Shown here: positions 23,704-35,224 of the stretch, piece after piece | Position numbering within the stretch: position 1 is the stretch's first letter | Layout of the letters: each line of letters begins with the position of its first letter | NCBI GenBank assembly: GCA_024180945.1 | Contig: JAKSGN010000010.1 | Span: 434,001-498,000 of the forward strand | Source of the DNA: Macrophomina tecta | Lineage: Eukaryota > Ascomycota > Dothideomycetes > Botryosphaeriales > Botryosphaeriaceae | Length of the DNA: 64,000 nt | Direction of reading: 5' to 3' | Notes under the pieces: generated by a model | Told to the model about the DNA's origin: nothing | Database searches by the model: none | What the model saw: the letters and a program-made list of their open reading frames with translations, nothing else | Made by a program: the position numbers and the translations under genes

Positions 23704-23808
23704 GACGCATGAAACGCCTCATGTGGACGCCGCTAGCACCTGGGGCAGCTATGCCAAGAACTTATATTTTCAAAACTATTCCCAAAGATAGAAACTGGTA
23801 TATTTTTA

Positions 23809-24036
23809 TGTCAGACTATTTTGCCTTATTGCTACAGATCAGCATCTACTCTTTGCCACCTCCTCACTACTCCTCATCTTCACAAGCTTCGGATAGCAAT
23901 ATCGGCTTCTATTCTCCTCGGTTATTCAAGCACTCATTTATGTATATAAGCAAAGCATACCTACCTCCCTCTCAGGAGACAGGCAGAATCTACTCTCTTT
24001 CTGACCTCACTACTCTTCACTCACCCAAATTCAACA
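23809..24036 (+). mobile_element. Solo LTR, family D (228 bp), copy 1
   Basis: Starts TGTCAGACTATTTTGCC, ends CCCAAATTCAACA, carries an internal TATATAAG promoter motif (23943-23950), and is flanked by a perfect 5-bp duplication TTTTA (23804-23808 and 24037-24041). I found no difference between it and the copies at 34907, 57579 and 59867, which points to recent transposition. Confidence 0.95.
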
Positions 24037-24197
24037 TTTTAGTATTCTAAATTCTGAAATTATTGATTGTTGTACAAAAGAGCCGAAAGTTATCATTCCG
24101 AATTTCAGAACTCCTTTCGTTTACAAAATATTCCCGATTTATAGTTTTAACTTTTTCAAAATTTCTCTAATTTACAAAAAAAACAATCAGGATGCGC

Positions 24198-27100
24198 TCA
24201 CGAGGATTCAGACCCATCTGGATTCAGACGGCTGGGTAGCAATCCATAGGTACCCCATCGCCGTCTTTTTCTATTATCGGGGGTTTCCTTCTCACCCTCC
24301 TCCTCTCGTCCGATATTCTCTCTCGTCTCCTCCGTCGTTTCATCAGCCTGCCCAACTGATGATCCACCTTGCTGTAGTGCCGACGCCTGAAGCTCTAAGA
24401 ATAGGTCCTGTTTACCATTCTGGTCTCTCCGTGGCCATTTTGTCGGCCGTCTTAAGTCAAGATCCTCGTCCCCTGTTGGGATCGCCTTCCTTTTTAAGGT
24501 ATTTATGTACGACGCACTTTCAACATAATCCGTGATTTCATGTTCTCCTTCCTCTTGTCCTCTCTCCTTCTGTTTTCTCTCCTCTTCTTTTTCCCTCTCA
24601 TACTCGCTCTCCTTTTGTGCTCTTCTCTCTTGCTCTCTCCTCTCTTGCTCTATCCTCTCTTGTTCTCTTCTCTCTTGCTCTATTCTCTCTTGTTCTCCTC
24701 CCTCTTCTTTCCTCTTCTCATGCTCTCTTTCTTCTTCTCTTCTATCCTTATGCTCGCTCTCTTCATGCGCTCTCTCTACTTCTTCTCTCTTATGTTCTTC
24801 CTCCTCTTGTTCTATCTCTTCATGTTCTCTCTGCCCGAAATATAGCTCCTGATTGCCATTATGGTCTACCCGTGGCCATTTTGTGGGTCGAATTAAGTTA
24901 AGATCCTCGTCCCATGTCGGGCTCGCCTTCCTTTTTAGGGTATTCGTGTACGGTGTAGGTTCAATATAATCCGTGATCGGAGCTACAAAGCTAAAGTCTC
25001 TGCTCTGCTCCTGTTCTCTCTCCCCTTGTTCTCTCTCTTCTTGTTCTTTCTCTTCTTCTTCTCTCTCCCCTTGTCCTCTCTCCTCCTCCTCTTCTTCTTC
25101 TCTCTCCCCTTGTTCTCTCTCCTCCTCCTCTTCTTCTCTCTCCTCTACACCTTCCTCTTGTTCGTTCTGCTTATAGTTTTTCTTCTCTTCTTCTCCCTCC
25201 TTTTCTTCCCTCTGTTCTTCTTCTCTCATTCCCCTCTCGCCCTCTTCCTCCTGTTCGATATTCTCTCTCGGCTCCTCCGTCGTTTCATCAGCCTGCCTAA
25301 CTGATGATGTTCCACCTTGTTCGGCTTGCTGTAGTGCCGACGCCTGAAGCTCTATGAATGGGTCCTGTTTACTATTTTGGTCTTTTCGTGGCCATTTTGT
25401 CGGCCGTCTTAAGTCAAGATCCTCGTCCCAGGCAGGATCCGCCTCCCTTTTTAAAATAGTCTTATACGGCACCTGTTCCATATAATTCGTGATCTGAGCC
25501 ACAAAGTCAGAGTCCACGCCGTCTATAGAACGCCTGTCCCGAACTATCAACCATGGAGACATTCTACTCCACAAGGAGATGTGGATGTCCTCGGGCAGCA
25601 CTGAGTACAGCTTCGGCCTGGATGCTTCTCTTGAGATGACAAACAAAGCCTGTCCTTCTCGGCAGTACTTCTGTGCATCTTGCACTATAGCCTGGTCGCT
25701 ACTACGCTCGTGCCTGAATTGGTCATTGGCAATAAGAATGTATATGTTTCTGTTGCGTCCCTTATGGGTAGCGCCCTCTGTTGGAGAGGTAGCGGCAGTA
25801 GCAGTCTGGTGCATATTCGGGACAGCCGTAGAAGCTCTGGTAAAGGCTATTTCTTGATCCGCGACCTGCCCATCATGAGCATCCAGCGGGATATCATAAG
25901 GTGTATCCGCCAGTAAATGAGCCTCAGCAGCCAGTCCCGGGGCAGCGCTCGGTGGCTGGCATGCCTCTGGCATTGCGACGGGGCGTAGCCCTTTCTCATC
26001 AGAGTCGTCCCCACTCACTAAATCATTATGCAGAGCCATTGTCTCTCCTCTGGACTGCTCGTTGAGGATATCTGCTGCATAAGTCGAGGGCGCCGTGGGG
26101 TGTGCGCTGGAATCTACCGGTAGATCACATTCCGGAAGCTGATCTTTGTTGGCTTGCGGTGTATGTCGCGGCATAATATTCTCCACGCTCCCTGAAAATT
26201 GCATGCTGTCCTGATAGTGAAAATTTTCTTCAGATTCATCTGGATGCTCATCCCTGATTTCGCTTACTTGTGTCACGGAGATGTCATCGAAAAGATCATT
26301 TACAAAGTCCCTTTGGCCGGGGAAAGGATCCGTATGGGATTCACGCGCTCTATTATACTTTTCCTCATTGAATGTCAGAGAAGCGAGTGGCAGTTCCTGA
26401 TCGTGAGTGTTCTTTGCGGGCTCGGATACCGGGTTTTCTTTTAGGTCACCCTGCTCGTTTGAGGCCACCGTTGAGCAGGATATATTCTCGGGCTGCAGAG
26501 AGTATTCGGAAGCGACTGTTGCGCTGCTTTGGCGGATGATATTGTGCTCACTATCGTCTCGAGTGACCAGGTTGAGAGGAAATGGCGAATTAGAGAAGGC
26601 CTCTTCTGATCCTTGTGCAGCTCGTAATGTTAGCGCAGAATTCGAGTCAAAGGGTGACACCGGTGCTCCCTCATTCTCGCGTTCACGATGTATTGGGAAA
26701 GATGGAGCATGTGCAAGCGAGCCACCGCTAATTGAGGTGAAAGCGTCAGAGACACGCCTTGATTCATCCTCTTGACCATCCGGTGTGAGGTGCAGGTGTG
26801 GATGTATGGATGCCTCCTCCTCAAAGTTCTCAGTCCACTCCAGTAGCCCACGTGGTACTAGACGGCCAGATCCCGCATCGAGCAGATGAGGGGTGGCACA
26901 CGAAGGAGCTTCCTCATTCTCTGGGAGTGCTAGTGCGACTGAAAGCGACTGGCTTCTGGTACTCACAGCTACGCACTCATTTGCGGCCATTTGCCGGTCC
27001 AGAGCGGAACGTTCATTAATTTCGTGAGCGTCATTGCCTCGCATCGTATGGCAGTCTTCATCTCGGCTATCTTCGGAATAGTGCCAATCTTGGGCTCGGG

Positions 27101-30100
27101 ACCCTAACACGTGGACATCAAAGTTGCCATGTTCTTGCTGCATGGGGGAACTTCCTGTCTCCGGCTGTTGGGGCGGCTCTGATGAGTCAGGCGGCCGGGG
27201 CAGTGCTGTGAAAGCGTTCAGACGACCTGTAGTTATGAGACCGGACGATGTGTAACCCGTTGCCGTGGCTTGAGCTGCTGGTATTCCGTAGAGCGGACTT
27301 TGTGAGGCAGTTATGTGTGTTGGAGGCCCGTTCGGCAACACCGCTGGAGCCTCAATCATCCTGATGCACTCGGACGATTCCGCACCAACCATACATATAT
27401 CTCGCCCAGGCATACTTTTCGGCTCGCGAGACCAGTTCATCCTCGCTCTAGCAGTTTGTGCTTGAAGAAAAAGAGGAAATAAGTTCTCGGCATACAGTGG
27501 TCCGAAAATAATATAATGCTCCGCCTCTCCTCTAAGAGGCGATGGAAAGGAGACGGGAGACTCCTGTTCTTGTTGAGCTACGGTTATGAGCTCATGGCAG
27601 TAGGTCGTCTGCCCTTGGATATGGTCTAACCTGGGCTCGGCTGATAATAGTGAGGTGCTGGGCTGAGGGACATCCTGATGGCCCTCCTCCAAGATGGTCG
27701 AGGCATCAAACATCTCATCATCGCATCCTGGGTAGTCGAGTGCAGGAGAGGCCAAAATGCACGCAACATCTGCATTGTTATCAACGCTGTCTCTCGAACC
27801 ATGAGGCGTGTGCCGAGTGCCTGGATCAGTAACTTCATGAGGTGGAGCTAAAGGATGGCATTGCACATATTCAGTCGTCGTCAGGCTCTGCTGTTCTTGT
27901 TCTTTGTTCAGCTGCTCACTAGGCGCTTCAGATGTGTGGGTCACTAGAGGAGCCGCTTCGTCATTGCTAGGTCCCAGATCGTCGGCTGAGTAGGAGCGGA
28001 TGCCATCTGATATGTCATGTAATGGGTCCCCGGTCGGTAAATCCAAGCAAGGCTCGAAGAGCGCAGAACTTTGTCCTTCTGTAGTGTGTGATCCTGGAAC
28101 CGTAGTGCTTGTTTCCCTACTCACTGCCATCGAAGTACCAAGCAGACTTTCGGTGCTCAGATAGCGCCTGGTCCTTGGTCTGCTTTCTGGAAGATGTCTC
28201 TGATGCAGCCCCAATCGGACTTCACCCGCTTGTAGTGACTGGCCTTCGTGCGTCCACGGTGACTGTTTTGGCGCGTTTCCGTTCTGCCGGGGGCTCATTT
28301 TCAGCCCTTGCTCGGAAAACGTGTCGTAATAATAGCTTTCCCCCCTACTTACTGAGCTGCCAGAGCTACGCTGAGTGCCCTCACTGTCGGCCCCAATAGT
28401 TGAAAACGGCGAGGGAGACGACGCTGAGCCATCATGATCCGACGGCGGGCCGTCGCTAAGCCTGGATGCTCCAATCATCTCCTTGGAAATACGGCATTTG
28501 AAAAACGCGTAAAACTGGCATGCAAGCACAAAAAATGAGGTGACGTCTTCGTCATTATCCACATCAGCTCCTTTTAGGTTGTCCCAGAATGTGAACGCTT
28601 TGTCATGCTCATGTTCATCCGCTGTCGCCCCACCGGAACGGTGTCGGAGAGACGGGCCGTCTTCCCCGGTCACGAACTGTGGCTCTCCCACGACGGTGTC
28701 CGGAATGGTTGACGCAGGGAGCTCAAGAAGCCTCTGGATCTCTTCGGTGTAATAGCCGAGTCTAGAAGCCAAATCCCCATACGCGCGCAAAACCGTCTGG
28801 TTCACTCGTGCTTTGGGCTTCGCCTTGGAGTCTTTCTTCACGGGCTTCGTCGGGATATGCGTCCAGTGTCGAATGGCAAAAATGAAGAGCTGCAGATACG
28901 CAAGTCTGTATGCGTCGACCTTGTCACACGCCCTTTTCTCGAATCTCATCTCGCTAATCTGTACTTCGACCGAATTTGTTGCCGTGAAATTCTCAGCAAG
29001 AGCCGAGAACAAATCCGGCGATTTCCTGGATAACGGTGGTAACAGCCATTTCAGACAGGCGCTCCAAGGTTTGAGCAAATTTTTGGCATCACGGAAAAAC
29101 GTGTGCTGGGTGAGGATGATCATTGGTGGCAGATATTCTAGGCCCTGTGAGATGAGCTGACGTTCCTCCTTGCTAAAGTTTACGAAAATCTTCTGCTTCC
29201 GGATCAGGAACTGCAATCTTCCCCTGTCTGCGCGGGAGCACCTCGGCGCCTTGCCCTCAAGAGCCTTCACGGTTGCCGAGTCAATTCTCATCAGCCAATC
29301 CTCCTTGCCGCATGCGATTCTGGTCCAAATATAGACGACCACATCAAGATAGCAACTGAGTTCCTTTTTCATAGTTAGGGCAACAGTATCGGTGTAGGAT
29401 AGCGTTTCGTTACCTCGTCGCAATGTGTGGTCAAGATACTGTTGAGTGTCGATAGCTTGAGACCTGACCTCAAGCCCGGAATCCGGTTTACGCGCAGGAG
29501 AGCGTCGTACAGTTTCCGGTTCTCAGTCTTTGTACTTAGCGTCTTGAAAAGCTTCTGAGCCGTAGGCCCCAATGCACTGAGGACGTGTTGCCTTTCAGCG
29601 TCAATACCATAGTCATACGCCTTTTGGATAATCTCTCCATCGTTCAGACGCTCCGCTCGCCAATGTTGGTCTGCAAGGTAGTGCTTTAGTTTTTGATCGG
29701 TGCCTAAAATCTGGTTAGCGAGAAGTTGATGAGATGCGTATCCAACACCAACCGATATCGTAAAGGTCCACTATCCACCATCGATCCTGAGGGTCTGAGT
29801 AGTAGTTCTTCGCAGCAGCTACCTGTGCCCAACCGCGGAGGCAGCATAGTCTAAGATCTGGAGGCACAGCCAAAAAATGATACCCGCTTCTTGTGTTATT
29901 TAACAAGTCCTTTCTGCGGAGGCCTGTTGCTTGTAAACAGCGCCGCAAGGTCAGGTCGTCTATTGAGACGGGGATGTGATTGTGTGGTTCGAGCCGATAT
30001 TCCTGATGCGGCCGATAGTATCCAGCCGGCTGTATTTTGTCCTGTCTGAGATGACTCGCGAAGGAAAGAGATTCGATATCAACTCGGACGGTCCCTCTGT

Positions 30101-30152
30101 ACCTCTGTCTTTTCCTCGAATCTATGTCATGGTCCGCCGGAAAACTAGTCAT
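24198..30152 (-). CDS. DUF3723 protein, very long with acidic repeated tail (1951 aa, 3 exons)
   Basis: Exon 1 is 30152-29753, exon 2 29703-29414, exon 3 29363-24198, with introns of 49 and 50 bp; the joined frame closes exactly (5856 nt). The first 450 residues carry the DUF3723 pattern: RYRGTVRVDIESLSF, HIPVSIDDLTL RRCLQATGL, DRWWIVDLYD, WRAERLNDGEI, then APRCSRADR and HTFFRDAKNLLKPW. A long disordered middle follows, then three copies of an LKRKA...WDED...RPTKWPR module separated by Glu/Arg-rich tracts. The molecular function of DUF3723 is unknown, but the family is a frequent passenger of Starship giant transposons. The start is the first ATG before the conserved domain. Repeat-rich exon 3 shows no frame break. 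Confidence 0.88.
24415..25480 (-). repeat. Internal coding repeats and Glu/Arg low-complexity tracts of the DUF3723 gene
   Basis: Three related coding modules at about 25380-25480, 24845-24975 and 24415-24525 each encode LKR(K/E)A, WDEDL or GDEDL, and RPTKWPR. The DNA between them (about 25010-25290 and 24540-24840) is almost pure CTC/TTC-type sequence on the plus strand, encoding Glu/Arg-rich segments. Likely prone to copy-number change. Confidence 0.85.
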
Positions 30153-30519
30153 CTTACTTATTGGGGTCACACTGCACTGCCTACTCACTAGGGGTGGTTA
30201 TGGAATGTGCACAGAGTTTTATGGGTAAGTTGTTAGAGCAAGAATTTGAGGGACGGCACTCCCAATTCGTCATTTGGTCCGTGAAGACAAACCCAAGATC
30301 AACTTCGAGACGAGAGGCAAAAGGTGCAAATGAGAGGCGGGAATAGCCGACTAATCAACACTAATTTCTACTTCCCACCATCCCAATGTATGATCGGACA
30401 GCTGGACATAGGGAAATAATGCCCTTACAACCCACGTCATATTGAAACGCTTCAGCACCTGGCACTGCAGATTTCGCATCACATTATAATAATTACTGGG
30501 CATTAATAATATATTCCAG

Positions 30520-31500
30520 CTTCTCGAATTTGATGAACGCTCCTTTCCTGGTAAATGCAAGCCAGAATGGTGTGATGTGACCTATGAGGGCACTCAGGTA
30601 GGTCAGAGTGTTACGGCGCAGCCTTCACGGGGTCAAGAAGAAGAAGAAGATGATGATGATTCATACACCCCGTCGGCCTCAGCAGACCATAGGGACAAAG
30701 AACACTATCCTACGCTAAGCTACATTGGGATCCCGGTTCATTCGAGGCCCAGCACACTGTATGCAAAGAAACCATACCTCCCTCCAGTTCAACGATCTGA
30801 AAATAGACACGGACAAATCGGCTAATAGATAAAGCTTAACGAACGCAAGGAAAAAAAGGAAATGTAAAAGCAGAGCTGTCCTCCATGCACCCCTCGTACC
30901 ATCCCCTTCGAGACCACTTCCCGAGTGCTGTCAGTCCCTGGGGTCAAGAAGTTAGGGAAGAGGACAAGCGGGGCGTAGGTGCAACCGCAGACGATTCCCT
31001 AAGCATGGACCATATGGGTCACATGACCCCCAGTTCAACTGTTCAAAGGCTTAGCGCTCTGAACTCATGAACTCGCCAGTTCAGACGTTCAACGGATCAA
31101 CAGAATGAACCTCTGAACCACCAGATTGTATACACTTTCCTACTGTATATAAACCACACTCCTTAGATAGCTTTGGCCTTCGTGGTCAACTTCAATAACA
31201 ATTCAGCACATTGTTAGTAGCACTGCCTTCGCACGCAGTGCTCAGTCTTGTCACGTGTTCGACTTGTTCTCACCCTCTTCTTGTACCCACTCAAGGAAAA
31301 CCCCTCGACAGGGTTTCTCCCTCTTTGGTGTTTGGATCCTTAGAGGTAGAGGCCCGCTCGTTACACAGAGATTATTCCGCGCGGCCGAGCAGGATATTGT
31401 GAGCGTTCCAGTAATAGGGCGAATAGTTGAAGAAGAGCATAATGAAGCACATGAACTACCAGAGAGTTCGAGGATAGAATTGCATGATGATTACTTTTGA
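30520..31500 (+). pseudogene. Unidentified coding exon split by a family A LTR
   Basis: A frame opening after a TTCCAG acceptor (30519) runs to the LTR at 30609. Removing the LTR and one CAGAG copy, it continues in frame from 31371 to a TGA at 31498-31500 (about 72 codons in all: LLEFDERSFPGKCK ... LHDDYF). The exact in-frame continuation supports real coding sequence before insertion. Upstream exons were not found and no family is recognised. Confidence 0.5.
30609..31365 (+). mobile_element. Solo LTR, family A, longest copy (757 bp)
   Basis: Starts TGTTACGGCGCAGCC, ends GGCCCGCTCGTTACA, and is flanked by a perfect CAGAG duplication (30604-30608 and 31366-31370). A TATATAAA motif lies near 31145. 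It shares its ends and downstream half with the 4558 copy but has a longer, different upstream (U3-like) part including GAA/GAT repeats near 30640. Confidence 0.93.
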
Positions 31501-31887
31501 GACCTTAGGAGAGCAGCGGCTTTTGGAGCTAGACAGCATTTCAACGTAGGACTATACGGCTGTTGCGCAGACAGCATCCAAGACGAGTGCCATCTACTAC
31601 CTATTATTAGCTTGCCGAAGGCAGCGAAGAAATGCCTAGAACATCAATGACGACAAAGCTCCCCATCAAATATTTGCCGGGTCGAACTCAAACCCCATAA
31701 TACGCAAAAAAGGCGCTCAAGACCCTCAGCGCATGTATTGCAAACATCTATACACGGATCAACCACAGCCTGATATCCTATACACCGATGGAATCTCACG
31801 TTCCTTCCCAGCTTCCAGAGCAATCGACTGTAAGGTCTGGCAGCGGTTGTACAAACAGGCCACCTAAGCTGATCATATATCATTCAG

Positions 31888-32571
31888 GAGGTACATGAAG
31901 TATCTGACCTTCTCTCAGATGGAGGACAACTACAGAACACGGAGCTGCAGATGTGGAAAGACTACGCTATGCGACTGAATGCTGCATATTGCCAAGATAG
32001 GAGTGCCGTAGTCCAACTTCAGCACCAGTGGGAACAGGCCTACGCCGCTCAAATGCAACTCAAAGCGGAGCTGGAAAACGAGCAGTTGGCGCACAGTAGA
32101 ACGAAGGAGCGACTCGACGAAGAACGCCTTGAGCATGGAACAATTCTGGAAGACCTTATGTGGCAGCGACACCGGCTCCGAGAGTCTCAAGATGATACCA
32201 ACGCCATTTGCGAAGTTCTGCGTCGATGCCGTCAAATTATGGACACGTCGCTGTTTGGACTCACAGGCATGCACGGGCGACCGTCAAACAGAGGAGGGGG
32301 AGATCCTCCAGTCGAAAATTCCGAGGCCATCCCGAAGCGAGGCGCTGATGGACCCGACAAATCGATCACCGAGGCGAATTCCACTTTAGAGTCTAGGAAT
32401 CAGGAGTTAGAGAGCATTGTAGCAGCTAAAGATGCAGAAGTCGCGGAGATTAAGAAGCAGTTAAATAGAATAAAACACAAGAAAGATGGCCATAACATAC
32501 GGGATCATCGAAGCGTTCGGGGGCGTAGAGGCGGGAGGAAGAGAGAAAGTACCAAAAAGCAGCAGGCATGA
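31888..32571 (+). CDS. Hypothetical coiled-coil protein, N-terminal exon not identified
   Basis: The exon frame opens after a CATTCAG acceptor; the first in-frame ATG is 31951 (206 aa from there). Residues 20-75 from that ATG form a strongly charged coiled coil (EQAYAAQMQLKAELENEQL), a second lies at about 145-175, and the tail is very basic (RGRRGGRKRE). Such proteins often act as scaffolds or nuclear factors, but no family is recognised. It lies in the same orientation as the next gene. Confidence 0.5.
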   Translation, partial: EVHEVSDLLSDGGQLQNTELQMWKDYAMRLNAAYCQDRSAVVQLQHQWEQAYAAQMQLKAELENEQLAHSRTKERLDEERLEHGTILEDLMWQRHRLRESQDDTNAICEVLRRCRQIMDTSLFGLTGMHGRPSNRGGGDPPVENSEAIPKRGADGPDKSITEANSTLESRNQELESIVAAKDAEVAEIKKQLNRIKHKKDGHNIRDHRSVRGRRGGRKRESTKKQQA

Positions 32572-32721
32572 TGCAATTAATGTACCCGTAGGTCGGATAG
32601 TGCACTGAATGTTAGAGCCTTATGTCTCGTGGCGGCTGTTTGCAAATTTTTACCCTCATGTCCAAGTCAATATAAGTCCCTATCTGTTGTTTTTGACATT
32701 TGCAATGAAACGAACTCCACC

Positions 32722-33576
32722 ATGTCACTTCAAACTATAAGGAAAAGGCCTCGAAACCGGTCACAGCAAATGCTATATGCTGTCCAAAGGAAAGCAGAGA
32801 ACAAGGGGGCAATAACCTTGAGATATCTTACTAGCTCAAATTATCTAAAGAAAACGAAAGCTGAACTGTTTTGCAACAACGTAAATTTGGTAGAACGGGT
32901 CAAAGAGCTAAATTGGGAGATCAAATGTTTGGAGTGGGAGTCCGTTCTCTATGGAGGGCTTCACTCGGTATACATAATGTACGCCCGAGAGATTCCAGAC
33001 CATGTGAAGGCGCTTAGGCGTGCTTGGGATCAAGAAAAGTGCAATGACTTCACTAGATTTAATAACCGAGAAGAAACGGTGCGCTATCATATCTACGGGT
33101 GCAAATCGAGATTGGAAAAAGTGTTCCTGAGCGAATGTGTAAACATTGGCTGGTATAGGAGACTTTGGAACCTAGAACCAACGCAGGCCTGGACGAAACG
33201 CACTCGAAAACCACGTAAACACGCACTACTACGAACGGTCGGCTCTACAATGAAAAAGGTTCCCGACCCTGATATTGACTTGTCTATACAAATAGAGAAG
33301 CTCGTCGAGACGAAGTCGAAGTTACTACAAAGTTTGACCTATAAATATGACCTCGTTGCTACTTTTATGGAAATTCACGCATATGCGGCTTGGCTTCTCA
33401 AGCTGATCCGTATAGGGTACAGTTCGTGGAAGCGAGATCGCCGTCCTGTTGCCAAACAACAGTTTGAAAAGAACTTGGACAGACTTTCCCACTGTATATC
33501 GCGGAACTTCGATGTAATGATAGGGTGCGAGAACCGCGTCTACTTCCCGGAACAATCAGGAACGAGCCTCAATTGA
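32722..33576 (+). CDS. Hypothetical basic protein (284 aa)
   Basis: One open frame with a good ATG context (ACCATGTC) at 32722; the frame extends 31 codons further upstream. It is rich in Lys/Arg with regularly spaced Trp/Tyr (KELNWEIKCLEWE, WYRRLWNLEP, YAAWLLKLIRIGY), suggesting a helical globular protein. No family recognised; it may be accessory cargo peculiar to this island. Confidence 0.5.
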   Translation: MSLQTIRKRPRNRSQQMLYAVQRKAENKGAITLRYLTSSNYLKKTKAELFCNNVNLVERVKELNWEIKCLEWESVLYGGLHSVYIMYAREIPDHVKALRRAWDQEKCNDFTRFNNREETVRYHIYGCKSRLEKVFLSECVNIGWYRRLWNLEPTQAWTKRTRKPRKHALLRTVGSTMKKVPDPDIDLSIQIEKLVETKSKLLQSLTYKYDLVATFMEIHAYAAWLLKLIRIGYSSWKRDRRPVAKQQFEKNLDRLSHCISRNFDVMIGCENRVYFPEQSGTSLN

Positions 33577-33791
33577 AGTCTTTGAAAGCCATGCTGGATA
33601 TAAAGCTTCGGTGTTGAAAGCATAAGGTATTGTCCGGCAAGTTGTCAAGACTTACTTTCTATGGTATCATAGGCGGCAACGAAATCTTCTAACAAGCCTT
33701 CTAGTGGAAGTACTTCTAACATTGATGGGCACTTCGCTCCTGCTTTGATCGCATAAAACCTCTACTGGTAAAGAATTATATAGCTAAGTTC

Positions 33792-34133
33792 TTAAGTAGT
33801 GCCATGTATTAACTGCGGTGCACTTATATCTCCCTTTCTGAGATCTTTCTGATTTTTTACCCTATGACGCCGCCTATACCAAGAGAACGCTCCGATTGAG
33901 AGAAGGAATACAATAACCGTTACTCCAAAACATACACCAGCAATCGAGATCCCGTCCATTCTGGTCCCGTCGGCTGGCAATGAGCTGGTTGACGTCGGGT
34001 CCAAGCGTGTATGCGTGCCTGAGGCTTGGCCGGTGCTCAGCTCCAAAGTACCAGAAATAAGTAATGTGCGAGAGGAGCCGATGTTATGTTTTAAAGTGAG
34101 AATATCATCACGCTGAATAAGGGCGGTAACCAT
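33792..34133 (-). CDS. Small single-pass membrane protein (113 aa)
   Basis: A Ser/Thr-rich N-terminal half, one transmembrane helix (about residues 63-84, ISIAGVCFGVTVIVFLLSIG) and an Arg/Lys stop-transfer (WYRRRHR) followed by a short tail. There is no clear signal peptide, so an upstream exon may be missing. The architecture resembles the membrane end of fungal wall-stress sensor-like proteins. Confidence 0.45.
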   Translation of the reverse strand: MVTALIQRDDILTLKHNIGSSRTLLISGTLELSTGQASGTHTRLDPTSTSSLPADGTRMDGISIAGVCFGVTVIVFLLSIGAFSWYRRRHRVKNQKDLRKGDISAPQLIHGTT

Positions 34134-34718
34134 TGTTGGGTGTAGCTGTGATAAAGTAGTATGAGAAGATATTGGCTGGTCCGTCGTTATTTATTAGCAA
34201 AATTCAATTCCATGCAAAATAACAAGGGCGTAAACGCCATCAAGTTCGAATCCTTTCATGCATGATTTCTGGTTGTACTATCCAGCATTTAATGGGGCGC
34301 AGAACTGATCACTCTCCCTTCGAGTGGTGCAAAGCATAGGTCTTGAGCCTTAACGTTGACGGCGACTCAGATGAAAAGAAAGGCAAATTTCTGTATTCAT
34401 AGCCTTATCTCAGTCATCTACACCAACGTCAATAAACATCCTCGCTCCCTGGGTAAGCGCATACGCCGCCTTAATAGTAGAACGCGGCACCCAATAAATT
34501 TGTAGTAATTTCCAGGGTTAACAGGCTTAAGAAAAGAGAAATATGTTAAGGATATGTAGTCAAGATATCAGGCGAACACCTTTGACGGAAGCAGTAAAAA
34601 ATATCGGCCTAATGGCGCCAACTTGCCGGTAGAACAAGAAGCAGCCGGGTCCCAGCCGCGATGTACATCCATCTTAGAGCTTGCAGGGGTTGGACTATTT
34701 TGACAGCAAAACGGAGGG
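34134..34718. other. Intergenic, no gene
   Basis: AT-rich. Nothing recognised. Confidence 0.4.
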
Positions 34719-35224
34719 TTATCGAGTCACCGACGGAAGGCTGCGGCGGAAGTCCTCAGCAAATACGATATTTGTCCATGTCAAAAAGGATTCGTAGACA
34801 AAGAGGAGCACTGGATCGGCCGGAGCCTTTCCCCGGCTTGAGAGGCTGCGGCTTCGAGTATGATGTTGAGATACACAGTCATTGCAGTGAAATGAGTCAC
34901 TTATTGTGTTGAATTTGGGTGAGTGAAGAGTAGTGAGGTCAGAAAGAGAGTAGATTCTGCCTGTCTCCTGAGAGGGAGGTAGGTATGCTTTGCTTATATA
35001 CATAAATGAGTGCTTGAATAACCGAGGAGAATAGAAGCCGATATTGCTATCCGAAGCTTGTGAAGATGAGGAGTAGTGAGGAGGTGGCAAAGAGTAGATG
35101 CTGATCTGTAGCAATAAGGCAAAATAGTCTGACATATTGGAATTACTTGTACCGCCTTGGAAGCATTCATGAAATCGCGGGCGCGAGCGCGCAAATCTCG
35201 TCGGGAAAGTCGGGCTTGCTCCAT
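34719..35224 (-). pseudogene. Small unidentified gene or exon split by a family D LTR
   Basis: The minus-strand frame starts MEQARLSRRDLRARARD at 35224 and reaches the LTR boundary at 35135. Without the LTR and one TATTG copy it continues in frame from 34901 to a stop at 34719-34721, giving 90 residues (SDSFHCNDCVSQHH ... SLPSVTR). The exact in-frame joining argues that this was coding sequence. No family recognised, and it may be one exon of a larger gene. Confidence 0.5.
34907..35134 (-). mobile_element. Solo LTR, family D (228 bp), copy 2
   Basis: Minus-orientation copy with ends TGTTGAATTTGGG and GTCTGACA on the plus strand, flanked by a perfect TATTG duplication (34902-34906 and 35135-35139). 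No difference seen from copy 1. Confidence 0.95.

Noticed and set aside
24532..25304. Plus-strand Ser/Cys/Leu/Phe-rich open frames opposite the DUF3723 tail
   Set aside because: They are antisense shadows of the GAG/GAA/AGA-rich coding repeats; composition is purely low complexity.
34225..34265. tRNA-like GTTCGAATC box
   Set aside because: No matching acceptor stem, D-loop or anticodon arm around it.
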